DNA of 64,000 bases from UBA4744 sp963723165. GTDB lineage: Bacteria; Actinomycetota; Acidimicrobiia; Spongiisociales; UBA4744. The translations under genes were made by a program, and so were the position numbers. Below are positions 26,112 through 33,991 of the stretch, piece after piece. Each line of letters begins with the position of its first letter. Position 1 is the first letter of the stretch. The notes under the pieces are model-generated. The model did not search any database and was not told where the DNA came from. It worked only from the letters and a program-made list of their open reading frames with translations. The DNA lies in assembly GCA_963723165.1 (NCBI GenBank), contig CAVRPP010000003.1, positions 372,001-436,000 of the forward strand, given 5' to 3'.

Positions 26112-27380
26112 AGACCAGCTGTTTCTGGACCGACGACTACCCCCGCCCTGCCGCCCTGCCGGGCGGGGACCTTCCCAACAGCACCGACGTGCTCATCGTC
26201 GGCGGCGGCATGACCGGGTTAATGGCTGCCCGGCGGCTCGCCCGGGCAGGAGTTGAAACGGTGGTGGCCGAAGCCTTGCGCATCGGCGAAGGAGCCAGCG
26301 CCAGGAATGGGGGCATGGCGATCTACGGGCTGAAAGCTGTGCCGGAGGTTGTCATCGACCGCTTTGGAGACCGCCTGGGCCGCGAACTGTGGGATGCCTC
26401 CAACGTCGCCATCGACCGCATCGAAGAGACCATCATCGAAGAGGCCATCTCCTGTGATTTCACACGCCCGGGCTCCGCCGAACTCGGCTTCACCCGCCGC
26501 GATGACCGGGTGCTCGCCGCATACGCAGCGTGGACCACCAAAGACCTCGGCTTTCCCATCGAGTACGTGCCGCGCGACCGGCTTGGAGAGGTAATCGGGA
26601 GCTCCAGGTTCTCTATGGGTCTCACTGAGAACGTGAGCGCCGGTCTGCACCCCGCCAAGTACACGTTCGGCCTGGCCGGGGCCGCTTCCCGAGCCGGGGC
26701 CGTTCTAGTCGAGAGCGCCGAGGTGACCGGCGCCGAGAAACAGGGCGGACACTTCACCGTTTCGACCTCCCGGGGTCGCATACGGGCCGGCCGAATCCTC
26801 GTCGCTACCAACGGCTACACCGGGACCCTCTTCCCGGAGATTCGACGCAGGAGTCGTCCCCATCGGGAGCTACTCGGTCGTGACCGAGCCGCTTCCTGCG
26901 GCCCTGGCCGAGGAAATCCTGCCCGGGAACCGGATGGTGTGGACTGCTCGTCGCCTGCTCAATTACTTCCGCCGCACCCCCGACAACCGGCTTCTGATGG
27001 GAGGACGGCGCAACCTGCAGACCGACCTCGATCCGGCAGAAAGCGCTCGGGAGCTGCAAGGCCGAGTCTTGGAGTTCTTTCCGCAGCTGACGTCCTACCC
27101 GATCAGCCACGTATGGGGCGGCAAGTTGGGGGCCACCTTCGATCTCCTCCCCCACATTGGCCAACGTGAAGGCGTTTGGTACGCGATGGGATACGGCGGC
27201 CACGGAGTGCCGCTGGCAACCTACTTGGGCAACGAGGCTGGACTGCTGATGGCGGGTGAGATCGAACGCAGTCCGTTCACCGAAATCCCCCATCCGACCC
27301 GATGGTTCTATCGAACGAGACCCTGGTTCTTACCGCTGGCGGCGGCCGCCTACCGGACGTTGGACCGTTTCGGTCGATGA
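26108..27380 (+). pseudogene. FAD-dependent amine oxidase (DAO / gamma-glutamylputrescine oxidase-like), frameshifted
   Basis: A GTG overlapping the aminotransferase stop begins VKTSCFWTDDYPRPAALPGG, then VLIVGGGMTGLMAARRLARA (FAD dinucleotide motif) and EGASARNGGMAIYGLKAVPE, typical of PuuB/DadA-like oxidases. After TGTLFPEI near 26845 the frame degrades. The next frame continues FDAGVVPIGSYSVVTEPLPA to HVWGGKLGATFDLLPHIG and a stop at 27380. A one-base insertion or two-base loss explains the shift; in the joined form it has about 424 residues. It would oxidise an amine or glutamylated amine to an aldehyde for the nearby dehydrogenases. Confidence 0.75.
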
Positions 27381-28138
27381 CTGCCCGACCGTCCGCGCAC
27401 CCATACGGCGACTACCGCTGCCGCCGCGGCCATCGCCAAGGGGATGTAGGTGTGACTGCCCAGGAGGGTTGAGACCCCGGCCCCGAGAGGCGTCGCGCCG
27501 CCGCGAGGATCGGCCATCCAGGATCCAAGTCGCAGCATGACCGCCAGCGACAACGATGTCAGCATCAACCGATAGGCCAGGTTGCGGACCGCAGCGACCC
27601 GGTCGAGGCTGGTGAGCGTCGCGCCGCCGCCAAGAATCACCATGGCTACGCCCGATAGCACCGCCGCCAGGCTCAGCGCTGCCGAGGCTTTGGTTGCCGC
27701 CGAGGTAACTCGAAACTCGCCGATATCGTCGAGGGGAATCGGTTCGATGCCCGCCACCATTGCAGCCACACTGGCCTCTCCGACCACAACGCCTTCGTCG
27801 GCCAGAACGCTGGTCATGGCGGGGACGGCCGGCAGCAGCGCGGCAGCCGGGTCGACAAAGGCAGTGCTTCCGGCCGGCGCAAATGCCGCATCCACCACTT
27901 GATCGGTGAGTTCGGCCAGCGCCTGTTCGGTCTCCGGCAAAGCCAGGATGCGATCTGCGACCGGCGCGTCGTCGGGAACGATCAGACCTACAGACGTCAA
28001 CCCGTCGATGATCCAACCGGCAAATCGATCCTGGGCGATCTGTGCCGCCGCCAGATCGCCCATCACATCAGCTACGGCAGTCCTGCTCCCGGTAACGGCG
28101 CTACCCCACAGCGATCCGATCAAGATGGAAGCCGACAA
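27350..28138 (-). CDS. Membrane protein with extracytoplasmic domain, unknown function
   Basis: 262 residues from a TTG start. A long non-cytoplasmic region (residues about 15-145) contains TEQALAELTDQVVDAAFAPA. It is followed by three hydrophobic helices near 150-175, 185-205 and 225-245 and a basic tail. The N-terminus seems cut: in-frame codons upstream of the TTG read FIRATCFWLFG, which would complete a first membrane helix but lacks a start codon. Removing one T from a TTT near 28170 would connect to a GTG at 28214. The 3' end overlaps the oxidase gene by 31 bases. No family recognised. Confidence 0.65.
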   Translation of the reverse strand: MSASILIGSLWGSAVTGSRTAVADVMGDLAAAQIAQDRFAGWIIDGLTSVGLIVPDDAPVADRILALPETEQALAELTDQVVDAAFAPAGSTAFVDPAAALLPAVPAMTSVLADEGVVVGEASVAAMVAGIEPIPLDDIGEFRVTSAATKASAALSLAAVLSGVAMVILGGGATLTSLDRVAAVRNLAYRLMLTSLSLAVMLRLGSWMADPRGGATPLGAGVSTLLGSHTYIPLAMAAAAAVVAVWVRGRSGSHRPKRSNVR

Positions 28139-28246
28139 CCCGAAGAGCCAGAAGCAGGTGGCGCGTATGAAACCGACGCGGGAGGCTCAACGGCGGGTCG
28201 GGAGGAGGATTCACTTGCGGAGACCTGGCTTTGGTGAGCGAGGCGA

Positions 28247-29338
28247 TCACTTGATGACCAGCTCCGGATGCGTGCGCACCCGGGGCCGGGCGGCGACAAC
28301 ACCCCGGGCGAGTTCATCGAAAGCCCCGGCAGTCTCGCTTTCAGGAGCTACCGAGATCAACGGCCGCCCTTCGTCGGCTCCGGCCCGCATCGCCGACAGG
28401 AAGGGTATCCGGGCCAGCAATGGAACCCCGAGTTCTTCGGCAAGCGCCGACCCTCCTCCTTCACCGAACAAGGCATACCGGGTTCCGTCATCGCCGGTGA
28501 ACCATGACATGTTCTCAACCACGCCCATGACTTCCTGATTGACCTTCTCAGCCATGAGGGCGGCACGTTTCGCAACTCGTTGCGCCGTCGGTTGGGGAGT
28601 CGTTACCACGACCACCTGGGCGCGGGGCACGAATTGGGACACGGAGATGGCCACGTCACCCGTCCCGGGCGGCATATCGATCAGGAGGAAATCGGGGTCG
28701 TCCCAGAACACATCAGTCAGAAACTGCTCGAGGGCTTTGTGCAGCATCGGACCGCGCCAGATAACAGCCTGGTCCGGACGTACGAAGTAGTCCATGGAGA
28801 TGACCTTCACACCGTGCGCCCGTGGCGCGATGATCGTCTCGTCGATCACGGTCGGCAGCCGGTTTACTCCCAGCATCTTGGGGATAGAGAAACCCCACAC
28901 GTCCGCGTCGATCACTCCGACCGAGTAGCCCTGTTGGGTCAAGGTAACTGCCAGGTTGGCCGTTACCGACGATTTGCCGACGCCGCCTTTTCCGCTGGAG
29001 ATAGTCACGACCCGGGTAGGAGAACCAGGGCGGGTCAAGGTCATCCCGCGGTCCGGCCTCACTACTTCCATCATTCTGCTGCGATCGTCGTCGTCCATGT
29101 CGACAAAGGTCACGTCGACGGCCGCAATACCTTCGAGCCCGGACACGGCGCCTTCTACCTCCTTGGCCAAGAGATCGGCCGACCCGTAGCCGGGGACCGG
29201 CATCGCCAGCTGTACTTCCGCTCGCCCCTTGCGAGTAACAGTCAGCGACCGGATCATCCCCAGTTCTGCCAGAGATCGACCCAGCTCCGGCTCCTGGACC
29301 GCCCCGACCAGAGCCTCAACAGCCGCTTTGTCTGTCAT
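28247..29338 (-). CDS. Mrp/ApbC/NBP35-like P-loop iron-sulfur carrier
   Basis: 363 residues. The N-terminal MIP18/DUF59 domain is at residues about 1-85. The ATPase domain has Walker A VVTISSGKGGVGKSSVTANL, VGVIDADVWGFSIPKML and the MPPGTGDVAISVSQ motif. The usual CxxC near the C-terminal part, after ENMSWF, is missing, and the protein contains no cysteine at all. Actinobacterial Mrp proteins of this type are known. How they bind a cluster, or whether they do, is unclear. It is divergent from a SufR-like regulator gene, 75 bases away. Confidence 0.88.
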   Translation of the reverse strand: MTDKAAVEALVGAVQEPELGRSLAELGMIRSLTVTRKGRAEVQLAMPVPGYGSADLLAKEVEGAVSGLEGIAAVDVTFVDMDDDDRSRMMEVVRPDRGMTLTRPGSPTRVVTISSGKGGVGKSSVTANLAVTLTQQGYSVGVIDADVWGFSIPKMLGVNRLPTVIDETIIAPRAHGVKVISMDYFVRPDQAVIWRGPMLHKALEQFLTDVFWDDPDFLLIDMPPGTGDVAISVSQFVPRAQVVVVTTPQPTAQRVAKRAALMAEKVNQEVMGVVENMSWFTGDDGTRYALFGEGGGSALAEELGVPLLARIPFLSAMRAGADEGRPLISVAPESETAGAFDELARGVVAARPRVRTHPELVIK

Positions 29339-29352
29339 TCTTTGTCCTATCC

Positions 29353-29361
29353 ACACAGTGT
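29353..29361. promoter_or_regulatory. Small dyad in mrp / SufR-like divergent region
   Basis: The 75-base space between the two divergent starts contains ACAC-A-GTGT (29353-29361) and an AT-richer part beside it. Placement would suit an operator for the neighbouring ArsR/SufR-like regulator, but the dyad is short and could be chance. Confidence 0.25.
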
Positions 29362-29413
29362 TTAAAGCCAGCGCAAAACTATAGTGACGGCGTCCACCTA
29401 CTCGATCGAGCCT

Positions 29414-30109
29414 ATGAACACCCGACAATTAGAGCGCACCCTCAGCGATCTGACCTCCACCCTCGGAGATCCGACCCGGCGCTCCATTTATCTGACGGTG
29501 CGAGAGTCCGCCGATCCCGTTACAGCCGCTCAAGTGGCCGCCAAGTTCGACATTCATGCCAACGTCGCCCGACACCACCTGGATCGCCTGGCCGACGAGG
29601 GTTACCTGGAAATCGCCCACAAACGCCCCCAGGGCAAGAACGGACCCGGCGCCGGTCGGCCGGCCAAGTGCTACTCGTCAACCGACAAGGAGATCGAGGT
29701 CCAGTTCCCCGCCCGGCGCTACGACCTGCTGGCCGACCTTCTCATACGCGTGGTACAACGGCTCGAACCGGAACGCGCCTCCGAGGTTGCAGCCGAGGTT
29801 GGCCACGAGTATGGCCTGGAATTGGCGAGCACTTTGGAGTTGCCTGAAACCGGTGGCTTTGCCTCAGTCCTGGCCACCGTTCAACAGGCAATGGTGGACG
29901 TTGGTTTTGCGGTCGACGCCAATGCCAACAGCCGGCAGTTGTTGACAAGCCACTGTCCGTTCGGCCGGACTGCTTTCGACCATCCAGAGGTGGTGTGTTC
30001 TCTCGATCGCGGCATCGTCAACGGTCTGATGGAAGCCCTTCACCACACCACGGACACCGTCACCACTCCGAAGGAAACCTGGGGCGAAGGCTGCGTCACC
30101 ACGGTCTGA
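29414..30109 (+). CDS. SufR-like winged-helix transcriptional regulator
   Basis: 231 residues from the ATG at 29414; a GTG ten codons upstream is an alternative. The N-terminal ArsR/DeoR-type winged helix has LGDPTRRSIYLTVRESADPV and FDIHANVARHHLDRLADEGY. The C-terminal part holds Cys residues in SHCPFGRTAFDHPEVVCSLD and the terminal GEGCVTTV. Such Cys clusters are the hallmark of SufR, an Fe-S cluster sensor that represses suf genes. The family is clear; the regulated genes are inferred. Divergent mrp is a natural target, because no suf operon is in the window. Confidence 0.8.
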   Translation: MNTRQLERTLSDLTSTLGDPTRRSIYLTVRESADPVTAAQVAAKFDIHANVARHHLDRLADEGYLEIAHKRPQGKNGPGAGRPAKCYSSTDKEIEVQFPARRYDLLADLLIRVVQRLEPERASEVAAEVGHEYGLELASTLELPETGGFASVLATVQQAMVDVGFAVDANANSRQLLTSHCPFGRTAFDHPEVVCSLDRGIVNGLMEALHHTTDTVTTPKETWGEGCVTTV

Positions 30110-30169
30110 AGGCCTCCCGCATCGCTAGTGTCGAGTAGGTCCCGCTACGCCCAAGGAGGTTCTTTCATC

Positions 30170-30628
30170 ATGTCGGTAGCCATTGGGGATCGCGCCCCCA
30201 ATTTCGAACTGCTCGACCAGGACGCCAACGAAGTATCCCGGGCCTCACTCGAGGGTCGCAAGTCGCTCGTTGTCTTCATTCCCTTTCCTTTCTCAGGCAT
30301 CTGTGAAGCAGAGCTTTGCTCCATACGCGACAACCTGGCCAGGTTGAACGGTATGGACGCCAACGTTGTGGTCATAACCTGTGACACGAGGTTCGTGCAC
30401 AAGAAGTGGGCGGGAGAACAAGGGTTCGAGTTCCCACTGCTTTCTGACTTCTGGCCCCATGGGGAAACGGCGCGCGCCTACGGAAGTTTCAACGAAGACA
30501 AGGGGGTCGCCAACAGGATGACCTACGTGCTCGACGACACCGGCGTCGTGTGGGAGATCATCGACTCTGGCAGTCTCGGCGTGGCCCGCGAAATGGACGC
30601 CTACATGGAGGCTTTGGCCAAGCTGTAG
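30170..30628 (+). CDS. AhpE-like peroxiredoxin
   Basis: 152 residues from the ATG at 30170, with AAGGAGG upstream. An AhpC/TSA fold with the active-site stretch VVFIPFPFSGICEAELCSIR, where C45 is the likely peroxidatic Cys and C50 may be a resolving partner. It also has VITCDTRFVHKKWAGEQGFE and FPLLSDFWPHGETARAYGSF. Length and motifs suit the AhpE subgroup of Actinobacteria, which reduces hydroperoxides using mycoredoxin or similar donors. Its position after the SufR-like gene suggests a link to oxidative stress. Confidence 0.88.
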   Translation: MSVAIGDRAPNFELLDQDANEVSRASLEGRKSLVVFIPFPFSGICEAELCSIRDNLARLNGMDANVVVITCDTRFVHKKWAGEQGFEFPLLSDFWPHGETARAYGSFNEDKGVANRMTYVLDDTGVVWEIIDSGSLGVAREMDAYMEALAKL

Positions 30629-30805
30629 GTCTCCCCTGCTTTGCGGGGGAGACGCGCCGTCCACGACGGCGCAGAGGGGGTGCAGCCTTGCCAGACGGTC
30701 TTGACTTGCGGCCTGTTGGTGGTTCGCCTGCCCCCTCCGTCGAGCCTTCTCAGGCTCGACACCTCCCCCGTTCCCGACGAGCTTCGCTCGTCCGGGGGGA
30801 GCGAC
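30629..30805. repeat. Cluster of intergenic palindromic hairpins
   Basis: Right after the peroxiredoxin stop GTCTCCCC (30629-30636) pairs with GGGGAGAC (30646-30653). GTCGAGCC (30739-30746) pairs with GGCTCGAC (30753-30760). Immediately after, GACGAG/CTCGTC forms a stem nested inside CTCCCCC/GGGGGGAG. The gap carries no gene. These look like REP-type elements or processed terminators, without a T-run. Confidence 0.6.
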
Positions 30806-30810
30806 GAGGC

Positions 30811-31758
30811 TTATCCGAACCAGCTTCGCCATAGGCGGGCGAAGAATCCGGGACGGCCGGGGTGGGGTAGATCGGCGAGCACAGCCTCTTGCAGGTCGAT
30901 CGGGAGGTCTCCCAGGAGTGCATAACCACCGACACGCGATTCCCAGGCATAGACGACCTGGCCCGGCTGGAACAGACGCTGGTACTTCTTACCTGCAATC
31001 TCGGCAATAGGAGCGTCTTCCAGTTCAGGAATGGTGACCGTCTTCCGAGAAGCAATGACGGTGAACGAAAACACTCCGTCCGAGTAGTAGGCGACCGTGG
31101 AGCTCTCCGGGCCCTCGTACACGTCCAGCCGATCGAAGCCGCCTACCCGGGCGGGCAGAGCCTCTTCGTCGATGGAGGCGAAATCCACGACCTCAACCGA
31201 CTCCGGAGTCCCGCGGCGCATTGATTCGTCGATGGTCCGGGGTTCTTCGCTGAACGAGACGAACGAACTCGAGCAATACATCGAACGGTCGCCATTTCGT
31301 ACTTCGGACCGGAGCAGGGCGCCCGTTCCGTCGTCGAAATGCAAGGTCACCCGTTCGACATCACCTTCCATGACGGTGACGACCTGCACGGGACGCTCCA
31401 ATTCTTGCGCCCGGCCCGTGTCGAGAACCGTGTATTTCGTGCTCAGTTCCCAATTGGCGGAACTGTCCATTCGGGTTGCCTGAACAGTCCCGTCCGGAGC
31501 ACGCTGGTACAACTCACCGTTGGATGCCACAGCCTCACTGCCGCTCGTCTTCACCCACAGCTCTCCGGCCGATCTGGTGACTTCAACGAATTGGGCGACG
31601 GTCCCATCGGGCGTGTCACAAACGACAAAGACTTCGCCCGAGTATTCAGACTGCGCGGCACGCTCGAGGTATTCGCCCAGGTCAACAGCAAAAGCAGGCA
31701 TCGCCTGGCCGACCAGTGCCAGGGCGGTGAGCCCCGCGACGATCAGTGACCGTTTCAT
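30811..31758 (-). CDS. Secreted RseB/MucB-like sigma-factor regulatory protein
   Basis: 315 residues from the ATG at 31758. The signal peptide MKRSLIVAGLTALALVGQA ends at AFA. The remaining soluble protein includes EYLERAAQSEYSGEVFVVC and a ARVGGFDRLDVYEGPESSTV region, followed by GDLPIDLQEAVLADL near the C-terminus. It resembles the MucB/RseB N-terminal domain, related to lipoprotein carriers. The start overlaps the anti-sigma stop as ATGA, so it is translated with the anti-sigma factor and probably senses envelope stress and tunes anti-sigma stability. Confidence 0.7.
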   Translation of the reverse strand: MKRSLIVAGLTALALVGQAMPAFAVDLGEYLERAAQSEYSGEVFVVCDTPDGTVAQFVEVTRSAGELWVKTSGSEAVASNGELYQRAPDGTVQATRMDSSANWELSTKYTVLDTGRAQELERPVQVVTVMEGDVERVTLHFDDGTGALLRSEVRNGDRSMYCSSSFVSFSEEPRTIDESMRRGTPESVEVVDFASIDEEALPARVGGFDRLDVYEGPESSTVAYYSDGVFSFTVIASRKTVTIPELEDAPIAEIAGKKYQRLFQPGQVVYAWESRVGGYALLGDLPIDLQEAVLADLPHPGRPGFFARLWRSWFG

Positions 31759-32186
31759 TCGATCGGCCCTGCTACTCGTTCGAGGACCGGCACCGGGGTC
31801 CTCGGGGTAATGGCCGGCTCGAGCGACGTCCGGGCGCCGTACTGGTCGGACAATTGGTCGAGCCGGACTTCCAGGGTCGTTGGGGGAGCGAGGATGGTGG
31901 CGACCCCGACGAACAGAGCCAGGATGGCAGCTGCGGCCGCCGCCACCCATACCGGCGGCCGCCGGGTCAGGGGTACAACGTTCGCTACCTCGTCACCAGC
32001 AGGGCCGAACCCCGGGGGCAGTTCGAGCAGTGGAAGCGAACGGACGGCCGCCCTGGCGGAATGAAGACCGTTGAGTTCTCCCTCACAGGTGGAGCATTTG
32101 TTCAAGTGATCCATCACGTGAGCGCGTTCCTGCTCGGAAAGCTCTCCGTCGAGGAGCGCGGAGAGAAGCTCGCTCGGATGGATCAC
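31755..32186 (-). CDS. Membrane anti-sigma factor with zinc-binding ZAS domain
   Basis: 143 residues from the GTG at 32186, overlapping the sigma stop. The N-terminus VIHPSELLSALLDGELSEQE has the ZAS His, then HVMDHLNKCSTCEGEL gives the HxxxCxxC motif. One membrane helix is at about residues 79-100 (PVWVAAAAAAILALFVGVAT), and an extracytoplasmic tail of about 40 residues follows. The layout is that of RseA/RskA-type anti-sigma factors that hold the ECF sigma factor at the membrane. Confidence 0.87.
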   Translation of the reverse strand: MIHPSELLSALLDGELSEQERAHVMDHLNKCSTCEGELNGLHSARAAVRSLPLLELPPGFGPAGDEVANVVPLTRRPPVWVAAAAAAILALFVGVATILAPPTTLEVRLDQLSDQYGARTSLEPAITPRTPVPVLERVAGPIE

Positions 32187-32692
32187 TGCAATCGCTCCTT
32201 CAGCATTTTGCGCCCTCGATGTATCCGGCTGCGCACGGTCCCGATCGGCGCGACCACCGCAGCCGAGATCTCTTCGTAGCTGAGACCGACGACGTCGCAT
32301 AAGACCACGGCCTCGCGAAAGTCGTAGGGCAGCTCGAGTAGTGCAGCCTGGATCTCGTCACCCAGGCGGACGGTGGCGAGAACTTGTTCCGGTGCGGGGG
32401 CGGCGTGTATGGAGAGTCGGTCGATCTCGTCGGGCAGCGAGGACGTGGGGCGTCGCTTCCGCCGTCGAACGTCGTCGAGAAAGGCGTTCCTGGTGATTCG
32501 CCACAACCAGCCCTCGAACGAACCCGGCTGGTACCCGGCGAGGCCCTTACGAACCCGGAGGAGCACTTCCTGAGCGAGATCGGCAGCATCATCAGGGTTG
32601 CCGGTGAGGCGATATGCGAAGTTGTAGATCTTTCGCCCATATACCCGAGCTACTTCTTCCCACGTCAGCGGTGCATCGTCAGGCACGCGCAC
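32183..32692 (-). CDS. ECF RNA polymerase sigma factor, SigE-like
   Basis: 169 residues from GTG. Region 2 has RKIYNFAYRLTGNPDDAADL and the core-binding LAQEVLLRVRKG; region 4 has LPYDFREAVVLCDVVGLSYE and VAPIGTVRSRIHRGRKMLKE. It is an extracytoplasmic-function sigma factor. The downstream anti-sigma and RseB-like genes overlap it by four bases each, and tatA lies just upstream on the same strand. The arrangement resembles the sigE-rseA region of mycobacteria, which responds to envelope stress. Confidence 0.9.
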   Translation of the reverse strand: MRVPDDAPLTWEEVARVYGRKIYNFAYRLTGNPDDAADLAQEVLLRVRKGLAGYQPGSFEGWLWRITRNAFLDDVRRRKRRPTSSLPDEIDRLSIHAAPAPEQVLATVRLGDEIQAALLELPYDFREAVVLCDVVGLSYEEISAAVVAPIGTVRSRIHRGRKMLKERLQ

Positions 32693-32783
32693 TACCTACT
32701 GAACGCACCGAGTGGCAGCCGAGTTCCCGGGCACGCGGAAGCGCCCTCCCTGGAAGGGGTCACGGGCAAGAAGGCGAGAACGA

Positions 32784-32963
32784 TTAGGTGTCTTGGGCAT
32801 CGCCGGGAGGCTCTTCTTCGCCGCCCTGCTCAATGCCCTTGCGGAATTCTTTGGCCGATGCACCGAGTGAACGGGCAAGGTCGGGGAGCTTCCTTGCTCC
32901 AAACAGAAGCAGCAGAATCACCAGAATGATGATGAGTTCGCCGCCACCAAGTCGTCCAAACAT
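32784..32963 (-). CDS. tatA: Sec-independent translocase protein TatA
   Basis: 59 residues: MFGRLGGGELIIILVILLLL then FGARKLPDLARSLGASAKEF, a Gly/Glu-rich start, one membrane helix, the FG-x-x-KLPDL hinge and an amphipathic helix, ending with an acidic tail. This is a textbook TatA. TatA oligomers open the pore for folded proteins. tatC is not in view. GGAGAT sits about 7 bases before the ATG. The gene lies between the LLM oxidoreductase and the sigma factor. Confidence 0.92.
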   Translation of the reverse strand: MFGRLGGGELIIILVILLLLFGARKLPDLARSLGASAKEFRKGIEQGGEEEPPGDAQDT

Positions 32964-32985
32964 GGATATCTCCTTTGAACGTATC

Positions 32986-33984
32986 CTACCGGGCAGCTTC
33001 CCGGTAAGCAGGAAGGATCTCCTCCGCGACCATATCCCACCCGGCTGCAGAACTCCAACCGAACGGGAGCGGTGAGAAACTCAGCACAAGTTCCGTCACA
33101 CCCAGGGCACGGTATTCCTCGATACGCTCTTTCACTTGCTCGGTCGTGCCGATCAGACCGTGGTCTGTCACATCGGCCACCTCGAGATCCTTGAACAACC
33201 ATGGTGCTTGTTGCCGCCATTCCTCGAAGCGAAGGCGTACATCGCGATCGTTCTCTCCGACGAGTGCTCGTAACCCCAGGCTGCGCTGTACTTCACCTGG
33301 ATCGCGACCGACTGCTTCGCAGGCTTGTTCGAACTCGGCAGCCTTCGCCGCGTACGCCTGCGGCGGGAAGCGCCAGGCGACGTTCCATACATCTGCCGTT
33401 CTGGCCGCCGTTCGCAGGGCCTGCGGCCCGGCTCCGGCCACGAGGATCGGAAGAGCGGGCTGGGAGGCGGGAGGGAGATTCGGAGCCTGCTCGGCATGGA
33501 AGTGTTGCCCCGCGTACGTGGCCCGGCGGTGGGTAGTCATCTCCCGTATCAGGATGACGGCTTCTTCGAGTTCGGCCAGGCGGACCCGCCCAGACGGGAA
33601 GTCCAGGCCCGCGGCGGCATATTCCGCTTCATGCCATCCGGCACCCAGGCCGAGAACCATTCGACCTTCGCTCAAGCGGTCAAGGGAGGCCGCGGCTTTG
33701 GCAAGCACCGATGGGGGCCGGAAACCGACGGCCAGCACCAGCGTCCCCAATTGGACCCGTTTCGTCACAACTGCCAGAGCCGGCAAGAGAACCATCGCAT
33801 CGAGCTGACCGGCAGCGCCGGCCGGCCCACCCAGTACAGACAGATCGGTGAAGAAGTGGTCGGACACCCACAACGAGTCAAACCCGGCGGTCTCCAACCG
33901 AACGGCCAGATCGGCGAGTTGCGGCCAATCCAGCGGGTCGATTCCACCGTTAACGCCGTGCGGCAGGGCGACACCTACCCGCAT
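32986..33984 (-). CDS. LLM-class (luciferase-like) F420/flavin-dependent oxidoreductase
   Basis: 332 residues from the ATG at 33984. Single TIM-barrel luciferase-like domain: LADLAVRLETAGFDSLWVSD at the N-terminus, KRVQLGTLVLAVGFRPPSVL, LDRLSEGRMVLGLGAGWHEA and IGTTEQVKERIEEYRALGV near the end, all typical of the actinobacterial F420-linked group. The reaction and substrate are unknown. It follows the unknown gene by 7 bases. Confidence 0.87.
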   Translation of the reverse strand: MRVGVALPHGVNGGIDPLDWPQLADLAVRLETAGFDSLWVSDHFFTDLSVLGGPAGAAGQLDAMVLLPALAVVTKRVQLGTLVLAVGFRPPSVLAKAAASLDRLSEGRMVLGLGAGWHEAEYAAAGLDFPSGRVRLAELEEAVILIREMTTHRRATYAGQHFHAEQAPNLPPASQPALPILVAGAGPQALRTAARTADVWNVAWRFPPQAYAAKAAEFEQACEAVGRDPGEVQRSLGLRALVGENDRDVRLRFEEWRQQAPWLFKDLEVADVTDHGLIGTTEQVKERIEEYRALGVTELVLSFSPLPFGWSSAAGWDMVAEEILPAYREAAR

Positions 33985-33991
33985 AGCCGGA

